DNA of 64,000 nt. Origin: Myotis daubentonii (taxonomy: Eukaryota; Chordata; Mammalia; Chiroptera; Vespertilionidae). Position numbers and translations under genes: made by a program. The notes beneath the pieces are model-generated. The model was not told the origin of the DNA and did not search any database. It saw nothing but the letters and a program-made list of their open reading frames with translations. The stretch covers positions 13,315,715-13,379,714 of the forward strand of contig NC_081844.1 of NCBI RefSeq assembly GCF_963259705.1, in the 5' to 3' direction. Below, piece by piece: positions 22,985 to 34,602 of the stretch (its first letter is position 1; the number at the start of each line of letters is the position of its first letter).

Positions 22985-24684
22985 TCTATAAAATTTGGAT
23001 AATGGTATCCATTTTGCAGGACTATTAATAATGAGTGAGGTTGGTCTTATAGCAGGAAACTATTATTTCTCATCTTTGTGCTCCCACTGCTTTTAGTACA
23101 GTGATTTGCATATTTTACCTGGGTAAGCACTTACTGGAATGAGGTGAACTGTTGACCTAAGTCTGCTCTAGATGGTCTTGTGCTTAATGTATTCTAATTG
23201 CAATGTTTCTGTTTACATTTTTTATGCTATGGAAGGCTTTCAAGTCAAGGAGGGAGCCTGTTGGGTAGGAGACTGGGGGATTTTCCAACCCATACAATAT
23301 ACTTTAGGGTTCTACATGGGCTTGGTGTAGTGCCTACAATCATTATTATTTATAAGTAAGTTCCTTTACAGATCTAAGTACTGAGACCAGCTCCCAGGCA
23401 TCTTCATGTCAACTTCTTTGTGGAAGTTTTTATGTGTGCATTCAACATCACTTAATCTAAGATAGCTATTGTCCTGGAACTTTTGATAGATCTGTCAATT
23501 TCTTCAAGGAAAGCCATCCTGGCTAGATTTTAATCTCTTTGAATTATGGCCTCAGCAATGAAAGTCTTAGCTGAGGTTTTAATGGGCAAGATTTAAGTAA
23601 ATTTAACAGATATACCAGTGGGTGTTCCAATTACACACTCCATTAAAGGGCTTTATGTGAGGATTAAAAAACATACTCTTAAAAAATAGTCCAAGTGCAG
23701 TACAATTTACCAGCGGGAAAGATGCAGGGCCCTGGAAGAGATTCATATAAAAAAAGAAGCGAGGAAAATGAAAAGGCACAGCATTCAACACCCTCCAGAG
23801 GAAGCGTGCTGTTCTTTGGCTCTTTGCTCTCGGACAGGTAAAATGCTTGGTATGTCTAGCGCTTCCTAAAGACCGCATGCTATTGTTTGTCTATGGGGCT
23901 TCTGCACCCTGCAGGCTAAGTCCAGGTGTGACAGTGTCTAAAGAAACATTGACCTTTATGGCCATTGTCACCCCTGGCCACAGAGATCTAGCCTTTGGGG
24001 AGTTGCAACAGCTCATGGACCAGTATTTGATTTTGTCTTTAGCCTCTTCCCATCAAATGAAAATTAATTTGAAGATTCTTTGAGAAAACTCTACATATCG
24101 TTAGATCATTTGAGACCACCTTAGCCAGAGAGACATCTGGTCTGGGACTCAGTGCATTTAAAGGTGTTGAGTGAGTCCTTTCTCACTCACAGACAGTCCA
24201 GCCAGCACCAATGCATGGAGACTAGAGGACAGATAGTCAACAAAATGTAATTAGTACCTAGTGTAGCCATTTAACGTCATAAAACATACATTTTAGCCAG
24301 AAATTTTCAGTAGAAGCTATTTATCACAGTAGATGCCCCAATTGCCTTTACCCCAGGAATAACAAAATTGAAAACCAGTGACAAAAGGGGAAAAGGTTAC
24401 GACAAAAGGTTAACTTCATAAGGGAGAAATCATGAATTTGGATAACAAAATAATAATGAAAATAAAAATAGAATATTTTACTTTAAAGAACTGCGTTGGT
24501 CCCCAATGGTTAGGAAACTCAAGATAAGCAAGTGGGTATGTACCCGTGTGTGAAAATTGTAGACGACTCCTACCCCCATCTTCCACTGGGTTAGTGACAC
24601 AACTGTTAAGCTTTCCACCAAAGAGGTCTTTTTTGCTCAACCCGGTCTGGGTCTATTTTGATTGTTGCATTGATGTTTATTAGA
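22985..24684. other. GNRH1 upstream region
   Basis: Single-copy-looking sequence that must hold the GNRH1 promoter and its short non-coding first exon. Neither could be fixed by eye. A TATA-like 'gcatttaaagg' at about 24155 is only a candidate. The reading frame before the start (24658-24684) is open but belongs to intron or acceptor sequence. Confidence 0.35.
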
Positions 24685-24825
24685 ATGGAGCCAATACCAA
24701 AACTTCTAGCTGGACTTATTTTGTTGACATTGTGTGTGGTGAGCTGCTCCAGCCAGCACTGGTCCTACGGATTGCGCCCTGGAGGAAAAAGAAATGCAGA
24801 AAATTTGATTGACTCATTCCAAGAG
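24685..24825 (+). CDS. GNRH1: GNRH1 first coding exon (signal peptide, decapeptide, start of GAP)
   Basis: 47 codons from ATG to SFQE, donor GAG|GTAAGT. Carries the whole hormone and the GKR processing site. Confidence 0.97.
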
Positions 24826-26998
24826 GTAAGTCTCTCTCACCTTCCAAATGAGACATGGCTTATTTGGCTCAATAATCAAATATAGTAACTATACTCGCAT
24901 TCTGGGTGTGTCCACAATACTACTCCAGACTCCACCCTGGGTATTCCGGGGGTGATAAGACACACAGTGAACTCCATTCCTGCTTTAAATTCAGATGAGG
25001 ACCAATAAGGCAAAGGAAAGGATCAACTCCAAGAGAATACAGCAACAAGTGCCCAAGGTGTGGTACTCAGAGAGCACAGAATTGCCAAAGGAATTAGACA
25101 CAACGGATGGAGCCAGGGTCTCTAGGGCAAGATAATCCTTGAGAGTTTGAAAGAAAATCTTAGAACTTCTGCTTATGATTTTTTCTTTCTTATTTTATCT
25201 TTTAAAAAATACCTACGATTTATGTCAGCAGCACATTTTTATAACATAAATACATATCCTTATCAAGGGTGCATGCTCTATAATTCCTTTTTACTAATAT
25301 GGGTATTTAAGCATAGAAGCCAGAGGCTGCTAGAGCAGAAGAGTTAGCAGCTTAAGGAGACAAAACATATACTGGAAAGTATGCTGGATTTCATTTCATG
25401 TAAATTAGATTTCAGTACCAACAGAGGACTTGGTTTGTTTGGTTTCCTTAATTTATAAAACGCAACTTCTTGGAATGTGAGGATTCCATGAGAGGGGCCA
25501 TATATGTAGCTGGTTAACCTCCCCAAAAAAGTCAGTGGATTTATAAAAAACAGTTCTTGTTATTATTTGTTTTTTAATTAATGGTAAATAAACTTGGCCC
25601 TAAAGGATGTGTGATTCGGGGCTGGGACACTTAATATAAGCCTGAAAATGGGAAACTTAATGGGAGAAACTTAAAATCACTGGAAAGAAATCTCTCTTTT
25701 TGGAGAATAATAATTTTGTATGAAATATAGAAGCCCCAGAAATTGAAGTTTCCTTTATACAAGATTGTATGTGAAGCAACTCTTATTTAACTATGACACA
25801 CTTACTAAAAATTAGAACATAAAAATCAACCCTATTCATAACTATAACTCTGGCATATTTTGTATACTGTCTTCTCCTGAGTTAGAAATGCCTCATCCTC
25901 AGCATCTCCGGAGAGGAAATCTCTGCTGCCTCCCCAGCACCTCCGCCGCCTGGCAGACGTGTGCTCCTCAAGCCCCCATCCCAATCCCGCACCCTTCTCA
26001 GTCCCCCATCCACCTCGACCCCACTTTCCACAGATGATTTTCAGTGGAAATGGGAAACCCTGTTTCATGTCTCTATCTCTATCTCCAAGAATCACATTCT
26101 TTTACTTCAGAGAGCCAAAGAGGTGGATCAGCTAGCAGAGCCTCAGCACTTCGAATGCACCCTTCACCAGCCACCTTCTGCCCTCAGGGAGCTGAAAGGA
26201 GCGCTGGTGAGTGACAGTGAAAATAATGCCCTGCCTGGTTTGGCTCAGTGGATAGAGCTTCAGCCTGCGGACTGAAGGGTCTCCAGTTTGATTCCAGTCA
26301 AGGGCACATGGCCAGGTTGCGGGCTCTGTCCCCAGTGGGGGCATGCAGGAGGCAGCTGCTCAATGATTCTCTCTCATCATTGATGTTTCTATCTCTCTCT
26401 CCCTTCCTCTGTGAAATCAATTATATATATGTATATTAACATGGGCTTTAGAAATGGACCGGCCCCTGGGTACCACCTTGTCGGGAGTCCACTTAGGGCA
26501 ACCATGTTTCAGCCACTTCGTGACTTCCCTTCCTGACTGCCTGAGTTCCTCCTGTGGTAGGGTCCTCACTATCTCATGACACCCCCTCTTGGTGGTTAGA
26601 GTACAATGGCTGGAACCTTTCTTTTTGTTTTCTTTCATAAATGGAATTGAAATCACCCTGTAACCCTTATCTGCTAATGTTGGCTTTAGCCTTTAGGATG
26701 ATGGACAAAACAAATCTCTTCCCACTGCTCAAATATACACCCCAGACTCTTCTCTAGGTAACCATCCCTCTCACCAATTTTTCATTTGTCCTGGTATGGC
26801 ATTGTGGTCCCTGGGAAATGCAGAAATTAAAAGTGGTGCCCTAGCCCAGACGGTGTGGCTCAGCTGGTTGAACGTCGTTCGATGTACCAGGAGGTTGCCG
26901 GTTCAATTCCTACTCAGGGCACATGCCTGGGTTGTGGGTTCCATCCCTGGTTGGGGCATGTCTGGAGAGCAATCAATCTATGTTCTCTCTCACATGGA

Positions 26999-27050
<52 letters not shown>

Positions 27051-27782
27051 ACCCCTTTCTCTCTAAAATCACTAAGCATATCCTTGGGCAAGGACTTTAA
27101 AAAATGGAAATATAGTAACCCAATGTAGACTTGATTTTTTTAAAAAGTACAAAGAGAATTGAATATAGAAATGGAATCTTGAGGTCTGTGTGGGTGTTCT
27201 CTGAGCCCCATGTCCACTTGTTTGTACAGTTAGGAGGCATGGCAGGTAATGATGCTGTGCCAGGAGCAGGGAAAGCCTGAATAGATCATATGAGAAGTTA
27301 AGCTATAGTTTTAGTTTTCTCCATTGACTTGAACTTCCACACCCATAGGAAAATGAAAAACGCAGGCAGGCATCTTTATTTCCTTTCTCTTTCTAATCCT
27401 GTTTACTGCATGATAAAATACTATAGCAAGCACTAAAATTTCCCAAACATGACATTAGGAGAAGAAGTTGAAGCAAAGGCTTGGTTAATAGCAAACTGAT
27501 AGTTCAGACCCTTCTTTCGCCGTCTTCCTCGCGTCCTATCCTTAAATTATTGATGTAGATTTTATTATAAATAACTTTAAAAAACATGATCGTATATCTA
27601 TTTAGCATTTCCTAGTGCACAAAACAAATGAATCTTTTATTTCTATTTCAATGATTTAGAAATAATGTATCAAAACATACATAATGAAATTTAGCCAGTA
27701 AAATCAACCCTGAGCTATTTGTTACTCACATATTTTTCAGGAAAGTCTGATTGAAGAGGAAACTGGGCAGAAGAAGATTTAA
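24685..27782 (+). CDS. GNRH1: GNRH1, pro-gonadotropin-releasing hormone 1 (complete coding sequence)
   Basis: Exons 24685-24825, 26111-26206 and 27741-27782 join in phase 0 to 92 codons, the usual mammalian length. Residues 1-23 are a signal peptide ([20 protein letters not shown], then CSS). Residues 24-33 are the decapeptide [10 protein letters not shown], followed by the GKR amidation and cleavage signal. The rest is GnRH-associated peptide, ending EEETGQKKI. The hormone is made in hypothalamic neurons, released to the portal blood and acts on pituitary GNRHR to release LH and FSH. The start was chosen because the ATG lies just after a 'tttattag' acceptor and begins a signal peptide. All key residues are present. 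KCTD9 lies upstream in the same direction and DOCK5 converges downstream. Confidence 0.97.
24826..26110 (+). other. GNRH1 intron
   Basis: 1.3-kb intron with no recognised interspersed repeat. Open frames at 25832-26095 (minus) and 25961-26275 (plus) are chance frames around the next exon. Confidence 0.6.
26111..26206 (+). CDS. GNRH1: GNRH1 second coding exon (GAP)
   Basis: The acceptor is 'tcttttacttcag' and the donor CTG|GTGAGT. 32 codons, [20 protein letters not shown] ... LKGAL. A Ves SINE starts about 22 bp after the donor. Confidence 0.95.
26229..26438 (+). repeat. Ves SINE next to GNRH1 splice donor
   Basis: 'ccctgcctggtttggctcagtggatagagcttcag' head to 'gaaatcaattatatatatg' tail. It lies in the GNRH1 intron, its head about 22 bp from the donor at 26207. 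Confidence 0.9.
26838..27100 (+). repeat. Ves-related SINE with (TC)n
   Basis: 'gccctagcccagacggtgtggctcagctggtt' head, TC run at 27003-27049 and an 'atatccttgggcaaggact' tail. Located in the last GNRH1 intron. Confidence 0.85.
27741..27782 (+). CDS. GNRH1: GNRH1 terminal coding exon
   Basis: The acceptor is 'catatttttcag'. 14 codons [13 protein letters not shown] and TAA at 27780-27782. Confidence 0.96.
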   Translation, partial: ESLIEEETGQKKI

Positions 27783-27945
27783 ACCCACTGGTCCAAAAAG
27801 GAATGACAACACAAGTATAATTCTGACTTTGAAATCTGTGTCCCATTTAATATCTGTAAACTGTGTGAATTTCAGAAATTCTTATGCCAAGGTGCATGTA
27901 TTTCATAATGAAGTAGTGTGAATAAAGTGGCATAAATATTAACGA
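27783..27945 (+). other. GNRH1: GNRH1 3' UTR
   Basis: About 160 nt from the stop to just after AATAAA, the usual short mammalian GNRH1 3' UTR. Confidence 0.75.
27921..27926 (+). terminator. GNRH1 poly(A) signal
   Basis: AATAAA in 'gtagtgtgaataaagtggc', 139 nt after the stop codon. Confidence 0.8.
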
Positions 27946-29208
27946 AGTCTTTCTCTAACTCAAACCTCTGGTGAGGGAGGGATATTGTAAGCCACAAAGG
28001 GGCCTCCCCCAGATGTGTCTGCCGAACAGAGGAGCGGAGAGAGAACACAAAGCCAACACTCCTGTTGGCCAGGAATCTCAGGCTCTCCTCCTTCGCCACC
28101 CTGTGCCCACAGGGCAACAGCCCCGTGTCGGTCTGGGCCAAAAAAGCTGATTCGGCTACAGTGTTCTGTGGGATTGTAGTTTTATTTTTGACCATACCCT
28201 ACAGGAGATAGGTGGGGTCAGAATGTCTCTAATTCCTTTGACAGTCAATTAGAACCTGAGAGAGGCCTAGGGAGGCCTGCTGGGCTCCTAGTCCGTTGCT
28301 TCTTCTGCCCCATGTGGTCTCTCCAGGTTCACCAGAGCAAGTGGTGCACTCGAGTTTTGGGACCAAGACCCAAAAGTAATAGTGTTCACCTGCCTGATGT
28401 TTATGTTACTTTCCTCCGCACTACGGAGTGTAGAGTCAGTTGAAGACAGGTGTTCCCTTGGTCAAATAGCATTGCCACCATTCATTCTCTACAAAGAGAG
28501 CCAGGTTTTGTGCTAGATACATGCATATTTTCATGACCCCTCATAATGACCAGGGAAAGTAGGTATTATGGTCTTCCCTTTGCAATGAAGAAACTGTTTG
28601 AGACAGACCCACTCCCTGTGTCGGGTCCCGTGGTCAGTGATTCTGTATTGCACTATTATAAGCAGCCAATGGACTTGGACCTGGGAGCTCAGTTATTTTG
28701 TTCATTGGAGCTGAGAAAGGGTACTGAGGCTCCCGTGTCAACTTCGTTTTACTGGCGACCATTTCTCTATGAGGTCCCAGACACTGTAACACTAACATTC
28801 TCATTTACCCTATAACTCCAAGAGACTCAGAGACCATTTGGAAAACTCAAATTTCAGATTACTTGTTTGGTGTGACAGCAACAAACTGTGCCTGTATTCA
28901 CATGGCAAAGACCTAGGCCTTTTTTTCCTCTTTTAATCAAAGAGATGAAGCCTTCCTCCTCCCCTCCCTGGCCCTATACCTCTGAAAAGGGCAAGAAAGA
29001 CCTATATTAAGGAATTTAAATATGGGTCAGAAACATTCTATGTGGGAGAAAACCTCTCCTTTTTAGTATAAATATCTCTTACTGTACAGTGCTAGATTTT
29101 CCAAATATCACCATTTGCAGAATCTCTAAAACTGAATCCAAGACTTCTCCACTCCCACTTCAATAAAATTAGGCAGTCATGTGGTCCATACTCTACTTTA
29201 TGACACAT

Positions 29209-29330
29209 CACCCCCAGTAGGGGGCATGCAGGAGGCAGCCAATCAATGATTCTCTCATCATTGTTTCTCTCTCTCTCTCCCTCCCACTTCTTCTCTGAAA
29301 TCAATAAAAATATATTTTAAAAAGTTTTAA
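29209..29330 (+). repeat. Ves SINE, 5'-truncated
   Basis: It begins inside the element at 'cacccccagtagggggcatg' and ends 'aaatcaataaaaatatatttt'. Confidence 0.85.
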
Positions 29331-29913
29331 AAAGGCAACATATTTTATACATCCTGTTTGGAGTCTCAGGTTTCCTTTGCCAAAGCCTGTCTTTGGGACA
29401 ATTTCTTTGGAGCCAGCTGTGGGCCTCCCTGAATGGGATGTATGACCGATGCTGATGTTAGAGGCTTGGGATGGCATCCAGTATTTGCAACATGAACATA
29501 TTGGATAATTTAATTCTCAAATGCCTAAGTGACTGAGGGGAAGGAGAGTAAAAATGACCCCTTCATTAAAATTTTAAGCATTTTCCTAAATCTGAAGAAC
29601 TCTTTAACTTGTCAGTGTAGTTTGAAAAAAGGCTGCATTATTTCAAAATAGAAGTTGGGGAAACATAAAACATGATAGATTTAATTAGGCAAGTTCTCAA
29701 ATATATATGGCTTGAAATGAGAAAGTAACAGAAAGGAGAGATTGAAAAGAGATCATTTTAACAGAAGTTGTAGTATTCTAGAGATGATTGGGGGGAAAAG
29801 GCAAGAATTATTGCATGAATAGCCTCGCTTACAAATTTTGACAGGGCAAGGTGCTCTAAAAGAAGTATTTTTCTCTTCTTTTGTTTCCAAATCAAGTCTT
29901 TTTTTAAAAAAAA

Positions 29914-30388
29914 TCCTATATAATAAAAGCCTAATATATTAAGTGTCCGGTTGTCTGGTGGGCTGTTGAACCAATCAAAGTGTAATATGATAATGATATG
30001 CTAAGGTCACTCAATTACTCACTATGACATGCACTGACCACCAGGGGGCAGACAGTCGACCGGTTAACCAGTTGCTATGACTTGCACTAATCACCAGGAG
30101 GAAGATGCTCTGACCAGTACGTGATCTTGCTGCTGGGGTCTGGCCAATTGGGTCTGAGTGAGATGGGCCGGACACACCCTGGAGCCCTCCCGCGGTCCCT
30201 CTGTGGCTGGCCAATCTCCCATGTCCCTCCCTGGCTCCGATAATGCACTGGTGGGGTCCCTCAGCCTGGCTACGCCCTCTCACAATCCAGGACCCCTTGG
30301 GGGATGTCAGAGAGCTGGTTTTGGCTCGATCCTGCAGGCCAGGTTGAGGGATCCCACTGGTGCACAAATTCATGCACTGGGCCTCTAG
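29914..30388 (+). mobile_element. HeliBat-type Helitron m
   Basis: 5' TCCTATATAATAAAAGCC after A, 3' 'gtgcacaaattcatgcactgggcctctag'. It carries a full CTCF-like motif at 30035-30051. A second, shorter Helitron follows directly. Confidence 0.92.
30035..30051 (+). promoter_or_regulatory. CTCF-like motif in Helitron m
   Basis: TGACCACCAGGGGGCAG, full match to the CTCF core consensus. Confidence 0.45.
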
Positions 30389-30863
<475 letters not shown>

Positions 30864-31127
30864 TAAAAGTAGTATTGTTCAATGTGGACCTAAACCCCAA
30901 GTGATTTCCTAGATCTATTGATTCAAATCTGAATTTTTAACAAGCATCTGATGAGTCTTATGTACACTGACAGTGGAGCATTTTTGCTCTAAGAAGCAAT
31001 AGATTGCAAATGTTTGAAAGAGCTGAAACATTAAAAAATTCTTATGCATAAAGCCAGGACTTAAACCAGGGCGTTTAAGAAGCACACCTTGAACACCAAT
31101 TTCCTAAAGCTGTCATTTCCTACAAGG

Positions 31128-31296
31128 TAGTGGTTCTCAACCTTGCCCTAATATTGGAATAACACGGGGAGATTTAAAAGAAGTAGTGGCTGTCCGGGTC
31201 CCACTCCTTTCCCCCAGAAAGTCTGATTTCATTCGTCTGGATATATCACCTCTTCCCAAGGGATACTATTGTCCAATCTAGTTTGAGAATCAGTTC
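31128..31296 (+). repeat. MER5A-like hAT-Charlie fossil
   Basis: Left end 'agtggttctcaaccttg' and right end 'gtttgagaatcagttc' are the diverged MER5A inverted termini. The middle has 'ggaataacacggggagattta'. Confidence 0.7.
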
Positions 31297-31631
31297 CCAT
31301 CCTTTCCATCTAAGTTATTAGACACTCCTTTTAACCTCTTTTTTCCCTTTTACCTCTGCCTAATTATCTGTGGTGAACGAGTAAAGAAATAGAACGTATT
31401 GTATTGAATGAACTAGTCAGCTCAGATGCCAAAGGGATGGAGGGAGAGGTGGGGGCAGGGAAAGAACCAAAAATTGCAGTTTTATTGCTTTGAGGCAAAG
31501 ATAGTCATCCCCCCCAGTACAAGTTTAATAGACCTGCACTGAAGGAGGCCAGAAGGGACTCTGGGTGGGATGAGTCATAAAGGAGGCTTCAATAAAAAGG
31601 AGTTCAGAAATGATTTTATTTCATTAACATA

Positions 31632-31844
31632 CTAGAGGCCCAGTGCATGAATTTGTGCAAGGGTGGGGTCTCGCCAGCCTGCTTGATGGGGGCCGATCAG
31701 GCCTGGGCCAGCAGGGAGGAGGAAGTGGGAGGTCCGCCTGCCGGCCCCACCCCCAATCAGGGTGGGGGGCCAATCGGAGCCCCCATGTGTGTCATAGTAA
31801 CTGGTCATTCGCCATTCCAGTTGCTTGGCTTTTATATATATAGA
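31632..31844 (-). mobile_element. HeliBat-type Helitron o, antisense
   Basis: Starts 'ctagaggcccagtgcatgaatttgtgc', ends 'gcttttatatatataga' before T. Short copy, same subfamily as a. Confidence 0.88.
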
Positions 31845-32339
31845 TAATAAACTGAACACACAATGGACTTTAAAATGCACTTCCATTTTTAATTTAAAAA
31901 ATAAATAACAGCAAATCTGAACACAATTTTTCTACTTCAATGCACATTTTCTTAACTGTCCATGTTTGAATCCCAAGCAAGTAGTTTACAATAATCATGG
32001 CAACAGGGTTTTTGACAAAGTTGAAATGAACAACTCAAAACATGGCTAATGGATGAGTTTGGGCCGGACTATTGGAGACCAATTTTGGCTGAATTATTAA
32101 CAATCAGCCTGAAATCATCAACGTGGAAGGAAAACTTTTTCCTTTTGTAGATTAGAAGTGGCATTCCACTCTCAACCCACCCAAAGAGGAACTTACCTTT
32201 TCCAACTTAATTTTAAAATCCCACTTGGTCATGGTGTAGAGACTTAAAAGCCTACAGAAACTTTGTTTCTTTCAAACTCACCTTCATTTACTTAGAATAA
32301 AAGAAAGCTAGGGTTGAAAGGATTCTAAAAATTATGTAA

Positions 32340-32430
32340 CCTCAGTATGTATATATATTTCTTACATGAGGAAACTGAGGCCCAATATGACTGGACTACA
32401 TATTGACTTGCCAAAAAGTACGCTATTGTT
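32340..32430 (-). repeat. MIR-like fragment, antisense
   Basis: 'catgaggaaactgaggcccaatatgactgg' resembles the MIR core in reverse. Confidence 0.5.
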
Positions 32431-33179
32431 TTGTGTTGATGGTGGAGTTTTTCCTTCCTTTTCATTACACCTAAGAATGAGAGGAAAGGAGGAACAAATT
32501 TGAAGTCGACTGCATCTGGATCCAAGAGGTGGTGACATGAGTGTATACCAGTTAAATGTCATCCATCTGTACACTAGGATTTGAGCACTTAACTGTATAA
32601 ACGTTATGCCTTGATTTTAAAATAAGGAATGGTCCCATGATCTGGAATAGCTGGAGGGGAAGGATTCTTGCAGCTTGGAAAGCTAACAAAGGTAGATTAT
32701 CTCAAGTCTTGCTTTAGTTCTTGTTTTTCCTTAGGGATTTGCAGTGTGACAGCAAGTTTTGAAGGGTGTCCCTGACAGGAGAAAATTACTGCAATTCTGG
32801 AGTCAGGTGTGAAGGTGGAGGGGAGGACAGCATGGCCCAGGAGCCTTATTTATTTCGGGTTCACTTTCCTTTAATACCACTCACTTCCCATCCCACAACA
32901 CACAACAATCTTTGTATCCTGGGGCTGCTCCCACTGAAGACATTGAACTGCCTCTTCCTGGGGGTCTAGTACAGTGCCTACCATTTAACAGAAGCCTAAT
33001 ATATGTTAAATGAAACAATTCTTAAAAAAAAAATCAAAGCAAGAAAAGTCACCAGGACAGAAAAAGGAGATTAAAAATATCTCATAAGCCAATATTCACT
33101 AGGGTTGTGACAACTTGGGGCTAATTCCAATGTTTTTCAATACTCCAGAGTTCTTCTCAGGGAACGTAAGTTCTTTTTT

Positions 33180-33390
33180 TAAAATATATTTTATTGATTT
33201 TTTTACAGAGAAGACGGGAGAGGGATAGAGTTAGAAACATCGATGAGAGAGAAACACCGATCAGCTGCCTCCTGCACATTCCCTACTGGTATGTGCCCAC
33301 AACCAAGGTACATGCCCTTGACTGGAATCGAACCTGGGACCCTTCAGTCCGCAGGCCGACACTCTATCCACTGAGACAAACCGGTTAGGG
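33180..33390 (-). repeat. Ves SINE, antisense
   Basis: 'aaaatatattttattgattttttt' to 'actgagacaaaccggttagggc', flanked by AGTTCTTTTT on both sides. Confidence 0.93.
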
Positions 33391-34149
33391 CAGTTCTTTT
33401 TCTTTTTATCCCTGCCCCTCATCTCTCCTATATTTAACAGAATCAAGGCATTTCTTGCAGCCTTCCTCTGACTTCAGCACACACCTTATTCATGACCTTT
33501 TGTCAAATATCACTCTTCCCTACCCAATCCAATGGCTTCCCAAGGACATGAACCTTCCAATGTCCTGTAACCTATTATTCAGGACATTACCTAGAATCCC
33601 TTCTGTTCAGCAGGAGAGACCCTACGTCCCCTTTAATGTGGGAAAGGAACCACATGGGAAATGTTATAATAAGAGAGGGAAGGTATCTGGCATGTGTGCA
33701 CCAGGACTCGCTCCCACGCTGCAGGAACACGCTTGGGTTGTTCCTTCTGTCCCGTTTACATCGCTCTACCTGAATGGCAGCACGAAAAGCGGGCGAGGCG
33801 TACGGGTCCCCTCCAGCCAGCGTGCGGGCAGTTTCCCAGAAGGGGCTCCCGGCTCTGCCCAAGCCCTGCCTGGCCTTTGTTCCTTCTCTTTCTGTTCCTT
33901 CGTTTTCTTGAGCTCTTCCCACTTACCAATAAAATCCCCTTCGGTTCTTATCATCCCTGTATCGTCAGTCATAAGTAATTATGTAAAAGGCTCCACAAAA
34001 TGAGAGGGACTGTACGCGCAGAAGTAACCGGCACTCACATTCCAAATGATCTTTAAAAAAATACAGACTATCAATAATACTCCTAGAGAGGCCCAGGCCT
34101 TATTCTGGCCGAGCAGAGAAAAGAAAGGACCATTAGGTGAGTGCCTCTT

Positions 34150-34345
34150 ACTTCACATGTTTGATCTCATTGGAACCTCCCAGCATCCTGTGTGGCAAGT
34201 ATTATTCCCATCTTGAGAGGTGAGGAAATGGAAGCTCAGAAAATTTCAAATAATTTGAGGGAGTTTGATGATTTGAAACCAAATGGGTTTACTTCCAAAG
34301 CCCAGGCTCTTTCCATTACACCACGTTGTAGGTTCTCGTGGGTGA
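34150..34345 (-). repeat. MIR SINE, antisense
   Basis: 'ttgatctcattggaacctccc', 'attattcccatcttgagaggtgaggaaatg' and the 'ccaggctctttccattacacc' end follow the MIR consensus in reverse. Confidence 0.7.
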
Positions 34346-34385
34346 AGACCAGCCCTTTCCCCCCCGTTTTAAATATGCATAGTCA

Positions 34386-34602
34386 TGCCCGGCCTCAGCG
34401 GCTCAGTGGTTGAGGATCGACCGATGGACCAGGGAGGTCATGGTTCGATTCCCGTCAGGCACATGCCTGGGTTGCGGGCTCGATCCCCAGTCGGGGGCAT
34501 GCAGGAGGCAGCCAATCAATGATTCTCTGTCATCATTGATGTTTCTCTCTCCCCCTCTTCCTTCCTCTCTGAAATCAACAAAAATGTATTTAAAAAAATA
34601 AA
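34386..34602 (+). repeat. Ves SINE
   Basis: 'gcccggcctcagcggctcagtggttgaggatcgacc' head and 'gaaatcaacaaaaatgtattt' tail, flanked by 'atatgcat' and 'ctatgcat'. Confidence 0.9.

Noticed and set aside
24658..24684. Upstream in-frame ATGs before the GNRH1 start
   Set aside because: They lie before the 'tttattag' splice acceptor and would precede a complete signal peptide.
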